From Nothopassalora personata (lineage: Eukaryota > Ascomycota > Dothideomycetes > Mycosphaerellales > Mycosphaerellaceae): a stretch of DNA of 64,000 nucleotides. The stretch is taken from assembly GCA_033816765.1 (NCBI GenBank), contig CM066289.1:434001-498000 (forward strand), in the 5' to 3' direction. A model generated the notes under the pieces. That model was given only the letters and a program-made list of their open reading frames with translations, was not told where the DNA came from and searched no databases. Below, piece by piece: positions 53,036 through 63,729 of the stretch. Position numbers and translations under genes: made by a program. The number at the start of each line of letters is the position of its first letter. The stretch's first letter is position 1.

Positions 53036-54311
53036 CTAAAATACGCTGATATAGTTGTTGACTCGGTCTTTTTGGTTCTGCGCAATGCACTCTGAGATCC
53101 AGGTGATGTTTCTGATTTCCTGTCATGATCGTTAGCATGCCTTGTACCATGATGCAATCGCAGCACAACTGACCTGCTCACGCAGCTTCACCCACGCATA
53201 CACAACGGCGTGTGTGAACTGATATGTGAAGGCCAGCTTGCAGATCTCCATCTCCTTCTGGTAGAACAGATCCTCCAAGCTCTTACCGTCATCGCCTCCC
53301 ACACCACCGGACTGGTTTCCAATGCTGCCTCCGCCACCCATGCCGGTCTGGTCAAGCATTGTCCTGTAGTCGTGCACGCCATCCACAGCTATTCTCACAC
53401 CTTCCACGTCATCTGCGCGGGACAGCATGAGTGTGCCTTCCGGGTGTAGACGTCCGAAGTTTGGGTATAGCTTCTTCCTGTCTTGCTTCGATAGCTCTGT
53501 GCCGAAGGAATTGATTGTGATGTTGATCGATCTCCTGTCCGCCTCGAACTCCAGGATCTCGCTCATGACCTCTTGTGTTGGTGTACCCGCGATGCCCGGC
53601 TCTTCGTTCACGAATCGGTGGAAGTCTTCTAGGTAGTTCTTGTACAGTGTATTTCTGATGATCTCGATGTTCAGCTCGTCCAGGTCGTGGTGGCTGATCG
53701 AGCCCTTGAAGTACGGCGCAAGAGGTGTTTCGATGAGCACTGAGTTGTACAGCTCTTCGATGTTGGTGGCTACGCAGAGGACCGGCATCGTCTCGAACCA
53801 GCCGAGTGGATGACATCGCTCAAGGAGTTCCTTTGTGTCGCGCTCGTGGAGTGTGCCAGTGATGAGGAGTGCCACATTGTCAATCATGTATGCATATGTC
53901 AGGTACTCCATGAATTTGGCCAAGCTGCCCGTGGCGTTTGCCTGGAGATATCTGAACTCGGCCACCAGCTTGTCGAGCGTCTTGTCGGCGAGAGCGGATG
54001 TGGATGGGTTGGGAGGGAGTGCGGCGAGGTAGTCGCCATACGCAGGTCCGAGTTGTAGCTTGACATCTATATCGTCCGCATCAGTCCTGTTTCCTTCCAC
54101 TCCTACGAACTCATTTCTTACCATCGATGTTGTCGCATTGTGTCAAGTTGCCGTAGTTTTGGCCAGAGAGCAGAGTGTTTCGGTAGCCGCGTACGATGCC
54201 TTCGACGTAGCCGTTTGTCGCATTCTGTATGCAGGAAGCTCCGGTCAGCATGACTGCAGATTTCTGGCAGTTTCAATAGGACACACTTACGTAGAACATG
54301 CCCTCAGCCAT
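53036..54311 (-). CDS. VMA6: V-type proton ATPase subunit d
   Basis: Four minus-strand exons: 54291-54311, 54122-54224, 53174-54066 and 53036-53119, with introns of 66, 55 and 54 bp, encode 366 residues. The N-terminus M-A-E-G-M-F-Y joins to N-G-Y-V-E-G-I-V-R-G-Y-R and L-S-G-Q-N-Y-G-N-L-T-Q-C-D, the diagnostic subunit d opening. It ends with E-I-R-N-I-T-W-I-S-E-C-I-A and V-N-N-Y-I-S-V-F. A Gly-rich insert (G-M-G-G-G-G-S-I-G) lies near residue 300. Subunit d sits on the c-ring of the V0 sector and couples V1 to it in the vacuolar membrane. The tiny first exon is easily missed, but length and both ends match the family. Confidence 0.96.
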
Positions 54312-54805
54312 CTTGACGGTGTTGCGGAGGTACCTGGGTTCAGAGGTGGAAGTTCGTGGTGGTGAGCTGCTGTATGGACGATGCCTGGCGGCACTGAGCT
54401 TGGATCTGGCCGATCCCTGGCCACACGAAGTCCTGAGGTCATCTGCTGGCACTCCTTGCACACAACACATCATCTTCAGCATGAATACATGGGATGCGGC
54501 ATATCACACCGTGTGTGCATCGCAATGCTGGACAAACACTTTCACGTGATCTCAGATGCAGGTGCACATCATAATCATATTGATACGTCTGGGTCATAAT
54601 ATAGTACATCAGCAACGAGAGCAACACAACATACTCTAAGAAGCCATAGCTCGCCCAACCATTCCAACCCCATCGACTCAAGCGTGGACCGCGAGTCGCG
54701 TCCTCTCCCATCCGACCGGGCGCTTTTGAAGCCCCAAGAAACGCCATTCTTTTATATCAAGAGCAATTTAAAAGTACATGTCAGAAGAAAGCTGGTAGTA
54801 CCGGC
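54312..54805. other. Upstream region of VMA6
   Basis: A 102-codon minus-strand frame (54439-54747) with one hydrophobic stretch lies here. It has no known motif and may simply be leader sequence, so it is not called. Confidence 0.5.
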
Positions 54806-55813
54806 TCAGTCCAGCTCCATGGCATGAGCACCGCAGATACCAATAGGCTCTCGAGCACCGTGCACCGCGACCATGTCCGCTTGGATGTCGCTGGCCTCAT
54901 TCTGAGCTGCAGTGATAGGGTCCGTCTCAGCTCGGATGTGGCCACCGGGGGCGGCGAGGTGAAGTGCTGGAAGCATCTGAAGACGAGGCAGGAGCTGACT
55001 TGGCTCGTTTGTGACGAGGCGTGCCTCGGTGAGGTCGTGGGAGAAGATGTAGTACTCATGCTGGCCATTGTACGCGTTGAGACCGTGGACGAGGTAGCCA
55101 GGAATGGAGCTGCTTTCGAACCAGACTTCGACGTCCTTGAGGCACGGATAGTGGTTCTGGATCCACTTGGAGTACGCGCGCTTGTTAATCTGGAGTGCTT
55201 CGGTAGAGTCCATACGAACCCAGCTGATGCCGAGGACGCGAGTGGCTTCATCGATGAGCGGCTCGGCGCAAGCTTCGCGCATTGATGCTGGCAGTACGAG
55301 CTGAGCGAGGTCGTCGGGTCCGGCAGCTTTGGAGTCCATCCGCTGTGATTTGCGACTGGTGACCGATGGACGCTTGGCATGAGCTAGTTGGAAAGGTCGT
55401 CGCTCTACGCTCTCTTCGACCCATGTACCAGATTGTGACTCCGCGGCCATGGCGTAGCCTGGGTCCTCTGGGTAGAGGATCGTCATGCCTGGACCATATA
55501 CTGGCTTGCCTCGCGGCTTCCTGAGGTCCTCTTCGATTGGGGTGGCAGTGGAACCGTCAAGTCGCTCATCTTCGCCGTCGTCGTCTTCGGTGTAGATTTC
55601 GCCCCTTGAGCGCTTGCGACCGGCTAGGGAAGAGGTAGGAGTGGATGCAGTCGGAGGGAATTGGTTCGCATTGGAGAGTCCACTCGGCGAGATGCCGTTG
55701 ATGGCAGCAGCGGTTCCATTGGCGCCACCGTAATGGCTGTTGACAAAGTAATGGTTTGGTGCCTGTGGCGGCAGAACGACTGTTGGCGATTGACTGAAGA
55801 AGGTTGAAGACAT
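54806..55813 (-). CDS. Uncharacterised protein, probably nuclear
   Basis: Single exon, 335 residues, start M-S-S-T-F-F-S-Q-S-P; the frame is open upstream but this ATG begins the plausible protein. After a Ser/Pro/Asn-rich leader there is an NLS-like G-R-K-R-S-R-G-E and an acidic run (E-D-D-D-G-E-D-E). The C-terminal half looks folded: L-G-I-S-W-V-R-M, Y-S-K-W-I-Q-N-H-Y, V-E-V-W-F-E-S-S-S-I-P-G-Y-L-V. It ends in M-E-L-D. I do not recognise a named domain. The pattern resembles conserved fungal proteins of unknown function. Confidence 0.78.
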   Translation of the reverse strand: MSSTFFSQSPTVVLPPQAPNHYFVNSHYGGANGTAAAINGISPSGLSNANQFPPTASTPTSSLAGRKRSRGEIYTEDDDGEDERLDGSTATPIEEDLRKPRGKPVYGPGMTILYPEDPGYAMAAESQSGTWVEESVERRPFQLAHAKRPSVTSRKSQRMDSKAAGPDDLAQLVLPASMREACAEPLIDEATRVLGISWVRMDSTEALQINKRAYSKWIQNHYPCLKDVEVWFESSSIPGYLVHGLNAYNGQHEYYIFSHDLTEARLVTNEPSQLLPRLQMLPALHLAAPGGHIRAETDPITAAQNEASDIQADMVAVHGAREPIGICGAHAMELD

Positions 55814-57039
55814 GGCGGTGTGGTAAGTATAGTAGTCAGCTGCGTCAGTTAGATGATCTAACAACATCAATTGCTTATCCTGCTGTTGTTGATGCAAATT
55901 CACAACAAGCTCAGCTAGAGCCTGCGAGCCACCTATGGTTGCGGTGTATTTTGCCAATCAATGGCAGTGGTCGTCCAAAAGTCTCGCGCTGGGTAAAAGT
56001 TGAAGCTGGACCCTGTCGCGGTGTTGATGCAGAGTGTAACGATGGCGACGGCAGTGAGGTTGATCGAAGCCTCAAATGGTGCCTGTTGCGCGTGTTGAGG
56101 TGATGTATGCTCGCTAATAGTGTGCTGCGAACTATGCTTAAGTTGAATGTTGATCTGGCGGCGTGAGGCTGATTCGCGGTGCGAGCTGAACGATGTTTAG
56201 AGAAGAGAAGAGGAACGGTTTCTGAGAGAAGAGCTGCTGTTGGCTCGCGAACGTCGCCGTGGCTGCTCCCGCTTCCAATCGGCGCTCGTTTGGCCATCGA
56301 TCCTGGCTGCTCTCCACATCACGCCTTACCGTTTGCAGTCAGCGCTCAAGCCGCCCGCGGGACGGTACATACTCAAAGGTGGGAATGTAAATACTGTATG
56401 CACGTCGAATGCAAGCGTTTGACCATTTCCCTTACGAACATATTCTTCTTCAGCAGAGCCTCACTGCAAAGCTGTCCTTCACTTGAGCTGTCCATGAGGA
56501 GGAAACCTGGCCGGCTATTCGTCGGGAACGGAGCATGCTGCTCCGAACGTGAAGAGAGAGAGAGAGAGAGAGAGAGAAAGTTGGTGGCTGGTATCTTTCT
56601 CCAATTGCTGATATCAGCTTTGTGAGGTCGGAACAGAGTTACGAGACAACACGGGGGTGTTTTTCTCCGAATGTTGCTCCCCAGCCACAAAATCTCTATA
56701 AGCATATCTCAGCCGCGCAGAATTGACTGGAGTGACATCAGCCCATCGCTGTGAAAGAGACGCTGGGTCTTGGCGTGGCATCCAGTTGGCGAGTATCTCG
56801 ATTTCTGTGCAAATGCGCCGCTATACCAGGCCACTACACCAGGCCACTACCGACATGTGATCTGTTACAGAGTGAAGGACAAGTGAGATCCACAACGTGA
56901 TGTTCAAGTAGCGTGAGCGATGATTCCGAATGGCGAGTCCAGCCAAAGCTTACTTGCTTTGAGCTTCTGAATTTGTTCCAAGTTGCCCACCTGCACACAT
57001 CCACCCCACCAACATTCTCTTCCGAGACCAGCAGCAACA
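55814..57039. other. 1.2-kb divergent intergenic region
   Basis: Between the start of the gene at 55813 (minus) and NCL1 (plus); should hold both promoters. Contains (AG)n at about 56553-56577. Frames of 128-148 codons crossing it have no motif. Confidence 0.6.
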
Positions 57040-59925
57040 ATGGGACGAGGAGCGCGTGGCAGAGGCCGCGGCGGTGGTGGCGGCGGCGGAAGAGGGCGTG
57101 GACGAGGTCGTGGTGGCGGTGGAAGTGGTGGCAACGGTGGGCGCAGAAATTTTGTTGACGACCGCCAGTCCTTCGACCAAGTCAACAAGACGAACGAAAA
57201 ATTCGAGCGGTTCTACAACACCCTCAATCTTGTGCCCGTTGGCGAAGAGCGAGATGCATTCTGGAACAAGCTGCGCAGCGAATTGCCCAACTCGTTCCGC
57301 TTCACCGGATCGAAGGGACATGCGCGCAGCGTCCGCGACAATCTGGTCAACCGCTTCTTCCCTTTGATCAAGGAGATCAAGCACGAGGGCCGCCCTGTCG
57401 AGCTACCGAAGCAGATCGCCTGGTATCCTGAAGGACTTGGGTACCGCATGGCCACACCTAAGAATGTCATCCGCAAGTACGAGCCGTTTAAAGAGTTTCA
57501 GAAATTCCTGGTGAGCGAGACTGGCGTAGGCAACATCAGCAGACAAGAGGAGGTCAGCATGATTCCACCGCTTCTGTTGGACGTGCAGCCACATCACTCG
57601 GTTCTGGACCTTTGCGCAGCACCGGGCAGCAAAAGCGCACAACTCATCGAGCTCATCCATGCGGGCGAAGAAGAGCTGGTCGATCGTGCAATCAGACAGG
57701 TCAAGGGCGAGCCGCAGAATGGTGTAGCGCTCAGTGACAGCAACATGAGCGATGGCGGCCGTGCAACGGGTATGCTTGTCGCCAACGATGTCAACTACCC
57801 GCGAGCACAGATGCTTGTCCACCAAGTCAAGCGACTCAACTCGCCCAACCTGATCGTCACCAACCACGACGCGACCATGTTCCCTTCGATCGAGCTACCA
57901 CCAGAAACACTCGCAGGAGGCCAAAAGCGAGGCAAATACTTGAAGTTCGATCGTGTACTGGCAGATGTACCCTGCAGTGGAGATGGTACCTGCAGAAAGA
58001 ACCCCAGCATTTGGAAGGAGTGGACACCACAGAACGCCCTCGGACTATATCAGACACAGGTTAGGATCTTGACAAGAGCGCTGCAAATGACACAGGTCGG
58101 CGGACGAGTGGTCTACAGCACTTGCAGCATGAACCCTGTCGAGGATGAAGCCGTGGTGGCATCAGCTATCGAGAGATGCGGCGGATCCACCAAGGTGAAG
58201 ATTGTGGACTGCTCAGACAGACTACCAGGCCTTGTTCGCAACCAGGGTCTCAAGGACTGGAGCATCATGAACCGCAATGGCCAAATATACGAGTCATGGG
58301 CGGAGGCGGAGGGGTTCGAAGACGAGCAGAGTAGGATTGTGCCCGGTATGTTCGCCCCTGGACCAGAAGAGAAGATTCCGCTCGAGCATTGCATGCGCGT
58401 ATACCCACATCAGCAGGACACCGGTGGTTTCTTCATTGTCGCACTCGAAAAGCTGAGCGAGATCAAGGCGAAGCCAGAGAACGAAAGCAAATCTTCAAAC
58501 AGGAACTGGGTGTTCACGGAGCCAGAAGTTCCCACGGAGACAGCATTCACTGAGCTCCTCGATGAAGTGTCGAACAGTGAGCCAAAGCAGCCTGTGATTG
58601 TACCGGAGCTGCACAATGGCGAAACGTCTGCTGCACAGAGGCAAAACGAGCCTGATGATGCCTCTTCTTCCACGAGTCTCAAAAGATCAGCTCCTGCTGA
58701 GGACGACTCTGCAGCGATCAAGAAACCGAAGCTCGAAGGTGTAGATACCGGTCGCGCCGAGCATGTACCAGTTCCGCCAGCGGTAGCTCGGGCTGTCGAG
58801 GCAAGCGGAGTGGAGCCTGGCAACCAGACTGTGATCAGCAGTGCGCCTACCGTGACCTCCGAGGTGAAAGAAGCTGCGACCGAAGCACCGTTCGGGCAGA
58901 CTGTACCAGCAGAAGCAACACAACAGCTAGCACAACCAAAACGGCGGAAGGACGACCCAACGAGTGACGAAGCTTTCAAATTCATAGCACCCGAGCACCC
59001 CGAGCTGGTTTCCATCTACAATTTCTACGAACTGCACCCATCATTTCCTCGAGACCGCTTTTTGGTGCGAAACCCTGCAGGAGATCCTGTGAAGGGAATC
59101 TACTATTCATCACAGCTCGTCAAGGACATTTTAATCACCAACGACAAGCGTGGTATGAAGTTTGTTCACGCTGGTGTGAAAATGTTTATGAAGCAGGACG
59201 CACAAGGGCAGGACATCTGCCGATGGCGCATACAAACAGAAGGTCTTCCCATCATCGAAGGCTGGGTCGGCGAACGACGAGTCATCAGACTGCAGAAAAA
59301 GGCAACACTGCGCAAGCTTCTGGTCGAGATGTTTCCCAAGGTCGCCACCACTAAGCACGAAGATGGCACCGAGAGTGGCGGGTGGAAAGACCTCGGCGAG
59401 ATAGGCGAGCAAGTCCGTGACATGAGCATGGGCTGCTGCGTGCTACGCGTAGAAGCCTCAGAGGATGGCAGCGATGACGGGTTTAAGGAGCCGCTCACGC
59501 TACCGCTCTGGAAGAGCATGGCCAGCGTGAACCTCATGCTGCCGAAGGAGGATCGCCGAGAAATGTTGCTGAGAATCTACAACGAGGATGTGGAGCTCAT
59601 CAACCACAGCGATCCGAAGCAGCAAGCTCGTAATGCTCATAAGCAGAACGGTAGCAGTATACCGGCAGAGGATGATGCGAAAGAGCTTCAGAAGAAGTTC
59701 AAGGAAGAGTCCAACGACGGCGAAGTAGGCACTACCGCTGTGGACGATGTTAGCGGTCTTCCCGTCACTGAGGAAGGTGCGCTGGCTTTTGAGCAGGATG
59801 CGTTGGCTAAGGAAGACAAATTCGAGACGAAGCGTATGGAGGGCCTCGAAAGTGAGGACCGAAAGATTCACGATGCTATGCCGGAACGTACAGGTGAGGG
59901 CGACGAGGCCAATACGACTGTATAG
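57040..59925 (+). CDS. NCL1: tRNA (cytosine-5)-methyltransferase NCL1/Trm4 (NSUN2 family)
   Basis: Single exon, 961 residues, start M-G-R-G-A-R-G-R-G-R. SAM-binding motif I is L-D-L-C-A-A-P-G-S-K near residue 190. Motif IV is D-V-P-C-S-G-D-G-T-C near residue 308 and motif VI is Y-S-T-C-S-M-N-P-V-E-D-E near residue 358; the two Cys are the release and nucleophile residues of m5C RNA methyltransferases. P-E-G-L-G-Y-R near residue 130 is also typical. The first 36 residues are an RGG-type Gly/Arg run. The C-terminal part includes a Trm4-like extension after an Ala/Glu-rich linker. It methylates tRNA cytosines using SAM, in the nucleus (family knowledge). Confidence 0.95.
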   Translation: MGRGARGRGRGGGGGGGRGRGRGRGGGGSGGNGGRRNFVDDRQSFDQVNKTNEKFERFYNTLNLVPVGEERDAFWNKLRSELPNSFRFTGSKGHARSVRDNLVNRFFPLIKEIKHEGRPVELPKQIAWYPEGLGYRMATPKNVIRKYEPFKEFQKFLVSETGVGNISRQEEVSMIPPLLLDVQPHHSVLDLCAAPGSKSAQLIELIHAGEEELVDRAIRQVKGEPQNGVALSDSNMSDGGRATGMLVANDVNYPRAQMLVHQVKRLNSPNLIVTNHDATMFPSIELPPETLAGGQKRGKYLKFDRVLADVPCSGDGTCRKNPSIWKEWTPQNALGLYQTQVRILTRALQMTQVGGRVVYSTCSMNPVEDEAVVASAIERCGGSTKVKIVDCSDRLPGLVRNQGLKDWSIMNRNGQIYESWAEAEGFEDEQSRIVPGMFAPGPEEKIPLEHCMRVYPHQQDTGGFFIVALEKLSEIKAKPENESKSSNRNWVFTEPEVPTETAFTELLDEVSNSEPKQPVIVPELHNGETSAAQRQNEPDDASSSTSLKRSAPAEDDSAAIKKPKLEGVDTGRAEHVPVPPAVARAVEASGVEPGNQTVISSAPTVTSEVKEAATEAPFGQTVPAEATQQLAQPKRRKDDPTSDEAFKFIAPEHPELVSIYNFYELHPSFPRDRFLVRNPAGDPVKGIYYSSQLVKDILITNDKRGMKFVHAGVKMFMKQDAQGQDICRWRIQTEGLPIIEGWVGERRVIRLQKKATLRKLLVEMFPKVATTKHEDGTESGGWKDLGEIGEQVRDMSMGCCVLRVEASEDGSDDGFKEPLTLPLWKSMASVNLMLPKEDRREMLLRIYNEDVELINHSDPKQQARNAHKQNGSSIPAEDDAKELQKKFKEESNDGEVGTTAVDDVSGLPVTEEGALAFEQDALAKEDKFETKRMEGLESEDRKIHDAMPERTGEGDEANTTV

Positions 59926-60660
59926 GCTCTGCGAGCTTGATTATGAGCTTGGGGTACAAACCCCGCGGGTATGGTCTGTAGAGATGAACAAATCGCTTTC
60001 GTCATGCAGCCGCGTTGCTCGTTGTAAGACACTTCTCTATCGTTGCACGGAGACACGATCCCCGATGTCGATTCCCTTGCTCACATCTTGCAGCCGGCTC
60101 AATGGTACGCCCACGATTCACAATCTTACCACAGATGCAGTTGTTGACAATTGACAGTGGCAAAACACCCTTCCAATCAATGACCTAGCTCGACATATTT
60201 TCTCTCGTTAACCATTCGAAGTGCTCTCTACACTACGTCCTGTCGCTATGCTACGGAATCGCCGCTTTATGGCTTAACGAAGGAAGGCGATGGGATGAGA
60301 CAGATTCATCTATTCACTATCGACAGTGTGGCCAGTATTGCCTTGTCCAGACGTCAACCCGAACTTTAATGCCGATTCATCTTATTCACCGTTCGAGTCG
60401 CTCTCTAAAAAATGTCCGGACGCTACGATATGGTGTCGCTCGCCATCATCATGCCTCACGCAACGTGGAACGAATATCATCAGTCGAGGGATCGGCTATA
60501 AGTCTCTTGCTTTTTCCTGCTCCATACCTTCTGCTCTCAGACTCCACCGTTAGCCACCTCTACCAATTTGACAACCAACTTCACAATCAACTTTCAATTC
60601 AGCACTCACTCACACCAACAGCTCGAACTTTGCCTTCCCCCAGGACCGTAGAAATATTTA
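59926..60660. other. Intergenic, possible leader of a decayed gene
   Basis: No gene. The stretch 60560-60640 is rich in caacc/ttcac/caatc and resembles an ascomycete 5' leader. Confidence 0.45.
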
Positions 60661-60666
60661 TCAGTA

Positions 60667-61270
60667 CATGCGCGGTTCCATGGCGGGCTATCCCATGCGC
60701 ATCCCGTAAGATTCTGGAAGATGGGGAACAAATATCAAATGTTCATCATCCTCACTTCAGCACACGCTGCTGAGGCATAGATACACATCACCCGAACGCA
60801 GCTAACAAACTCTTTCTCGTAGACCCACCCAGCCGCATGGGCATGACTGGGCATGCCAGGAATGACCTCTACGGGCTCTGGAGGCATGTCAAGTCACGGC
60901 CGGATGCCAAACTACGGCTACGGCGGTGGAGTCCCAGATGCCCTGAGCTGATCTAATTTCCGGCAGCCGCTATGGTGGCTATTCATCACGTTACGGCGGC
61001 TCTGGCTCGCCTCTTGGAGGCTGCGCTCCGTCGAACTAAGGTGCCTCCGCCGGCTGTTCTTGCCCCGGCATGGCTGGTGCTGGCGGATATCCAGCCGCTG
61101 GCGGTGCTGGACGTCCCTGGAGGAATGGCGCGCAGCCACGCTACGCATTGGGGGAGCGATTCCCGGCTTTGTGCCAGGCTTCGTACATCTCAGGCTGACA
61201 GCATCCACTCTAGCCGGTCTGGCAGCGCCAGAGGTGAAGACCCTGAAGAGGCCCTGGGAGCCTCTTCCTT
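60667..61270 (+). pseudogene. Possible decayed Gly/Tyr/Met-rich small protein gene
   Basis: A short start M-R-G-S-M-A-G-Y-P-M-R-I-P precedes a GTAAGA donor at about 60706. After a plausible intron ending ctcgtag (about 60822), the sequence reads M-G-M-T-G, then after one extra base M-P-G-M-T-S-T-G-S-G-G-M, then N-Y-G-Y-G-G-G. Beyond another gtccca-to-ccggcag gap it reads R-Y-G-G-Y-S-S-R-Y-G-G-S-G-S. Later frames stay Gly/Ala-rich (A-G-A-G-G-Y-P-A-A-G-G-A-G) but hit stops. The composition change across frames suggests a small Gly-rich protein gene broken by at least one frameshift. Confidence 0.35.
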
Positions 61271-61960
61271 ACTAATTTCTGGCGTAGCTTGATCGTCTGG
61301 CTGCGTTGGGCTTTAGGGATCGATACTTGGGTATCTAGGCGTAATCAAAATTTCCCTGGGTGCTCTTGCCTCTCTGTCGATACTTGATCTTTGATCGTCT
61401 GTCCAACAGAACATTCTGTACATGATACTGTCTCGCTGAATAGCTGCTCCCGAAACCATCAACACAGCCGTCGAGTGATGTGGCAGTCGTGCATGCCGTC
61501 GAGATAGCCGCAACATCGGCCGGATTCGGTGTTCGACGGGACAGCAGGATGTGTGATGCAAAAGAGGAGGCACACGCAAGAAAAACAATCATTTCACCAG
61601 GCCGTGCCGATGTAGCTATCTGTCGCGCGCGAGCAAGTAGTAGCCGCAGTGTCTAGAGCCATATACGAACCATGCTGCTCCTCAGAGCAACTTCGAAGTT
61701 GCCTCCCGTCGCTGTAGTCCCATACCTGCCCCTGCCTCCCGAACGCCTAGCATCCCGGGCTTGGTCTCCTCCCAAATTGTTGTAAAGCAGCGCATAATCA
61801 AAGCAATTTGAAGTGAACCGTCGTGTCGCTTTGTAGTTGTGGCAAGGTGTGAAGTCAATCTAGCGCGTAAGTCATGTAGGTGTGCGATAGTGCTGTACTC
61901 TTTTGGTCTTGTACGGAGTGCGAGTCAATGTCGTGGAGAATCGTCGACAGCAGCAGCCTC
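61271..61960. other. Intergenic, no gene seen
   Basis: Only short frames; 3' side of the PSP1 gene. Confidence 0.5.
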
Positions 61961-63729
61961 TCAGCGCTCGCGCGACATTTCCTCGGCGCGCATGTCCTCT
62001 GGTGAAGCGAGTCTCGCAAAGTAGCGGTCGATGTTGCGCGTGCGAGCCTCCTCCTTGTCAACATCCTCGCCGAGGCGAACGTTGTCGAGCCTATCGATGA
62101 CGTTCGAGCGTTGGTCGCGGGTTGGGTTGGCGGAGTCGATTTGGTTACCACCACGATTGAAAGGATATGTGGCAGAGCTTGCGGTGCCGAACTGAAGAGA
62201 TGGTGGGTTCCAGTTGCTGCCTTGAGCGGACTGACGCTGCTGGTCGCTTGGGGCACCATGATCATTGCCATTTGATGTTGGCCTGGCAGTGCCGATGGGG
62301 TTCGGTGGCGCGGCTTGGCGGCCAAGACCTCCTGCGTTGGAGTTATTCTGCGGCTGTGCATTCCATGGCGTATTCTGGCTGCCAAATGTTGGCATGGGGT
62401 TGAAAGCTTGCATTGGAGAAGCCTGCTCCGTCTGCTGTCGCTGTGGATATGCTTGAGCTAGCATGCCTGGGCGGTATTCGTTTGGTCGACCCTGCTCGTT
62501 GGTGCCGAAGAGAGGGGAGGTCAAGCTGGCGCTCGACGCGTAGGGGTTGCTGCTAGAACCGGCCTCCTCACTAGCTTGTTGTCCTGTACTTGCCATGGCT
62601 TGATCCGACATTCCTGGTTGTCCAGTGTAGTACATCAATTGCTGCGAGCTCGGGAAGGCAGCCGGCGCAAAGCTGTTCGACACCCCAGGAATGGCTGGGT
62701 AATTCGGGTTGTATGTGTCATATGGGATCTGGTATGGCATCTGGGCTCCATATGGGTCGCGATCTTCACCGTATGACATCGTGTAGGCGCTGTTGACGGC
62801 GTACGGGTTCTGCGGGGTGACGGCGCCCGGACCGATGCCAGTCGGGGGCTGTCCCATGGCGTGCTGAGAGAAGGAGGCCGGATTGATGGCCGAGAGCCAG
62901 ATGCGTGTCTTGTAGATGCGGTAGAGCTCGGTGATGAGATCTTTGAAGTTTATGTAGTGATCGGCGTAATAGTAGAAGATCAGCTTTTGGAAATCCCTGG
63001 TAGAGGTCAGCAAGATATCACAACTATCCCCCGTCGATTGACGTACCACTGCCACTCAGCATCGAGGATCTCCATCTGGAGGCGCAGGTGAGCCACCTTC
63101 TGTTGGCAGGTGCGCTTGGCCTTGGCCTCATTGCCCTCTTTCTCGGCGAGCATCTTGATCTCGTGATCGTTGGCGAGACGCTTGATGGCCTTTGGCTTGA
63201 GGTTGTTGAAATTGTCACGTGGGATAGTGCCTTGCATGGTAGGTGGAGCGTCAGGAAACAGCTGCCCGCCTCCTGCCGTCAGACTGCTCTCGCCGTGAAG
63301 CTGCGCGTTGGGGTTGAAGCCGCCCTCCTTGTTGCGGCTGTACATCATCAACCACTTATACTGTTCCTCGCTGTACTTCTTCTTAAGGATGCGAGCGTGG
63401 TCGGGTGTGACTTTGGCGTGCTGTACAGTGCCGAGATCTTGGCCACGGTCGGCTTCGACAATGACCATGTCGCCCTCCCTAATTGAGAGCCCGGTGTTGT
63501 CGAGCAGGTAGAAGACGTCGACGCGCGAACACTTGAAGCTGACAATGAAGAGCTGCTTACGCGGTCTATGATTGCCGCCGGGACCCCATGAGACGTGCTG
63601 TGTGATCTGGTTCTGCTGGACACGGCGTGAGTCGAGCTCGCGCTGCTCCTGCTCAGTGAGATGTACCGGCGGTACGCGATACATGGTGGGGATATGGCTG
63701 TCCGCCGCCCCGTGTTGTGCGCGACTCAT
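61961..63729 (-). CDS. PSP1 C-terminal domain protein
   Basis: Minus-strand exons 63047-63729 and 61961-62996 (50-bp intron; the junction rebuilds E-W-Q-W-D-F-Q-K-L-I-F) give 572 residues from the first visible ATG (M-S-R-A-Q-H-G-A-A). The frame stays open upstream without ATG, so an N-terminal exon may lie to the right. The PSP1 domain is at about residues 45-250. It has F-I-V-S-F-K-C-S-R-V-D-V-F-Y, then G-D-M-V-I-V-E-A-D-R-G-Q-D-L-G, and then C-Q-Q-K-V-A-H-L-R-L-Q-M-E-I-L-D-A-E-W. F-Y-Y-Y-A-D-H-Y-I-N-F-K-D-L closes the domain. The rest is Pro/Gln/Asn-rich. Yeast PSP1 suppresses DNA polymerase alpha defects and is linked to mRNA decay bodies (family knowledge); role here unknown. Confidence 0.88.

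Noticed and set aside
54439..54747. 102-codon minus frame with one hydrophobic stretch upstream of VMA6
   Set aside because: No family features and it lies where the VMA6 leader is expected; could be a small membrane protein but cannot be supported.
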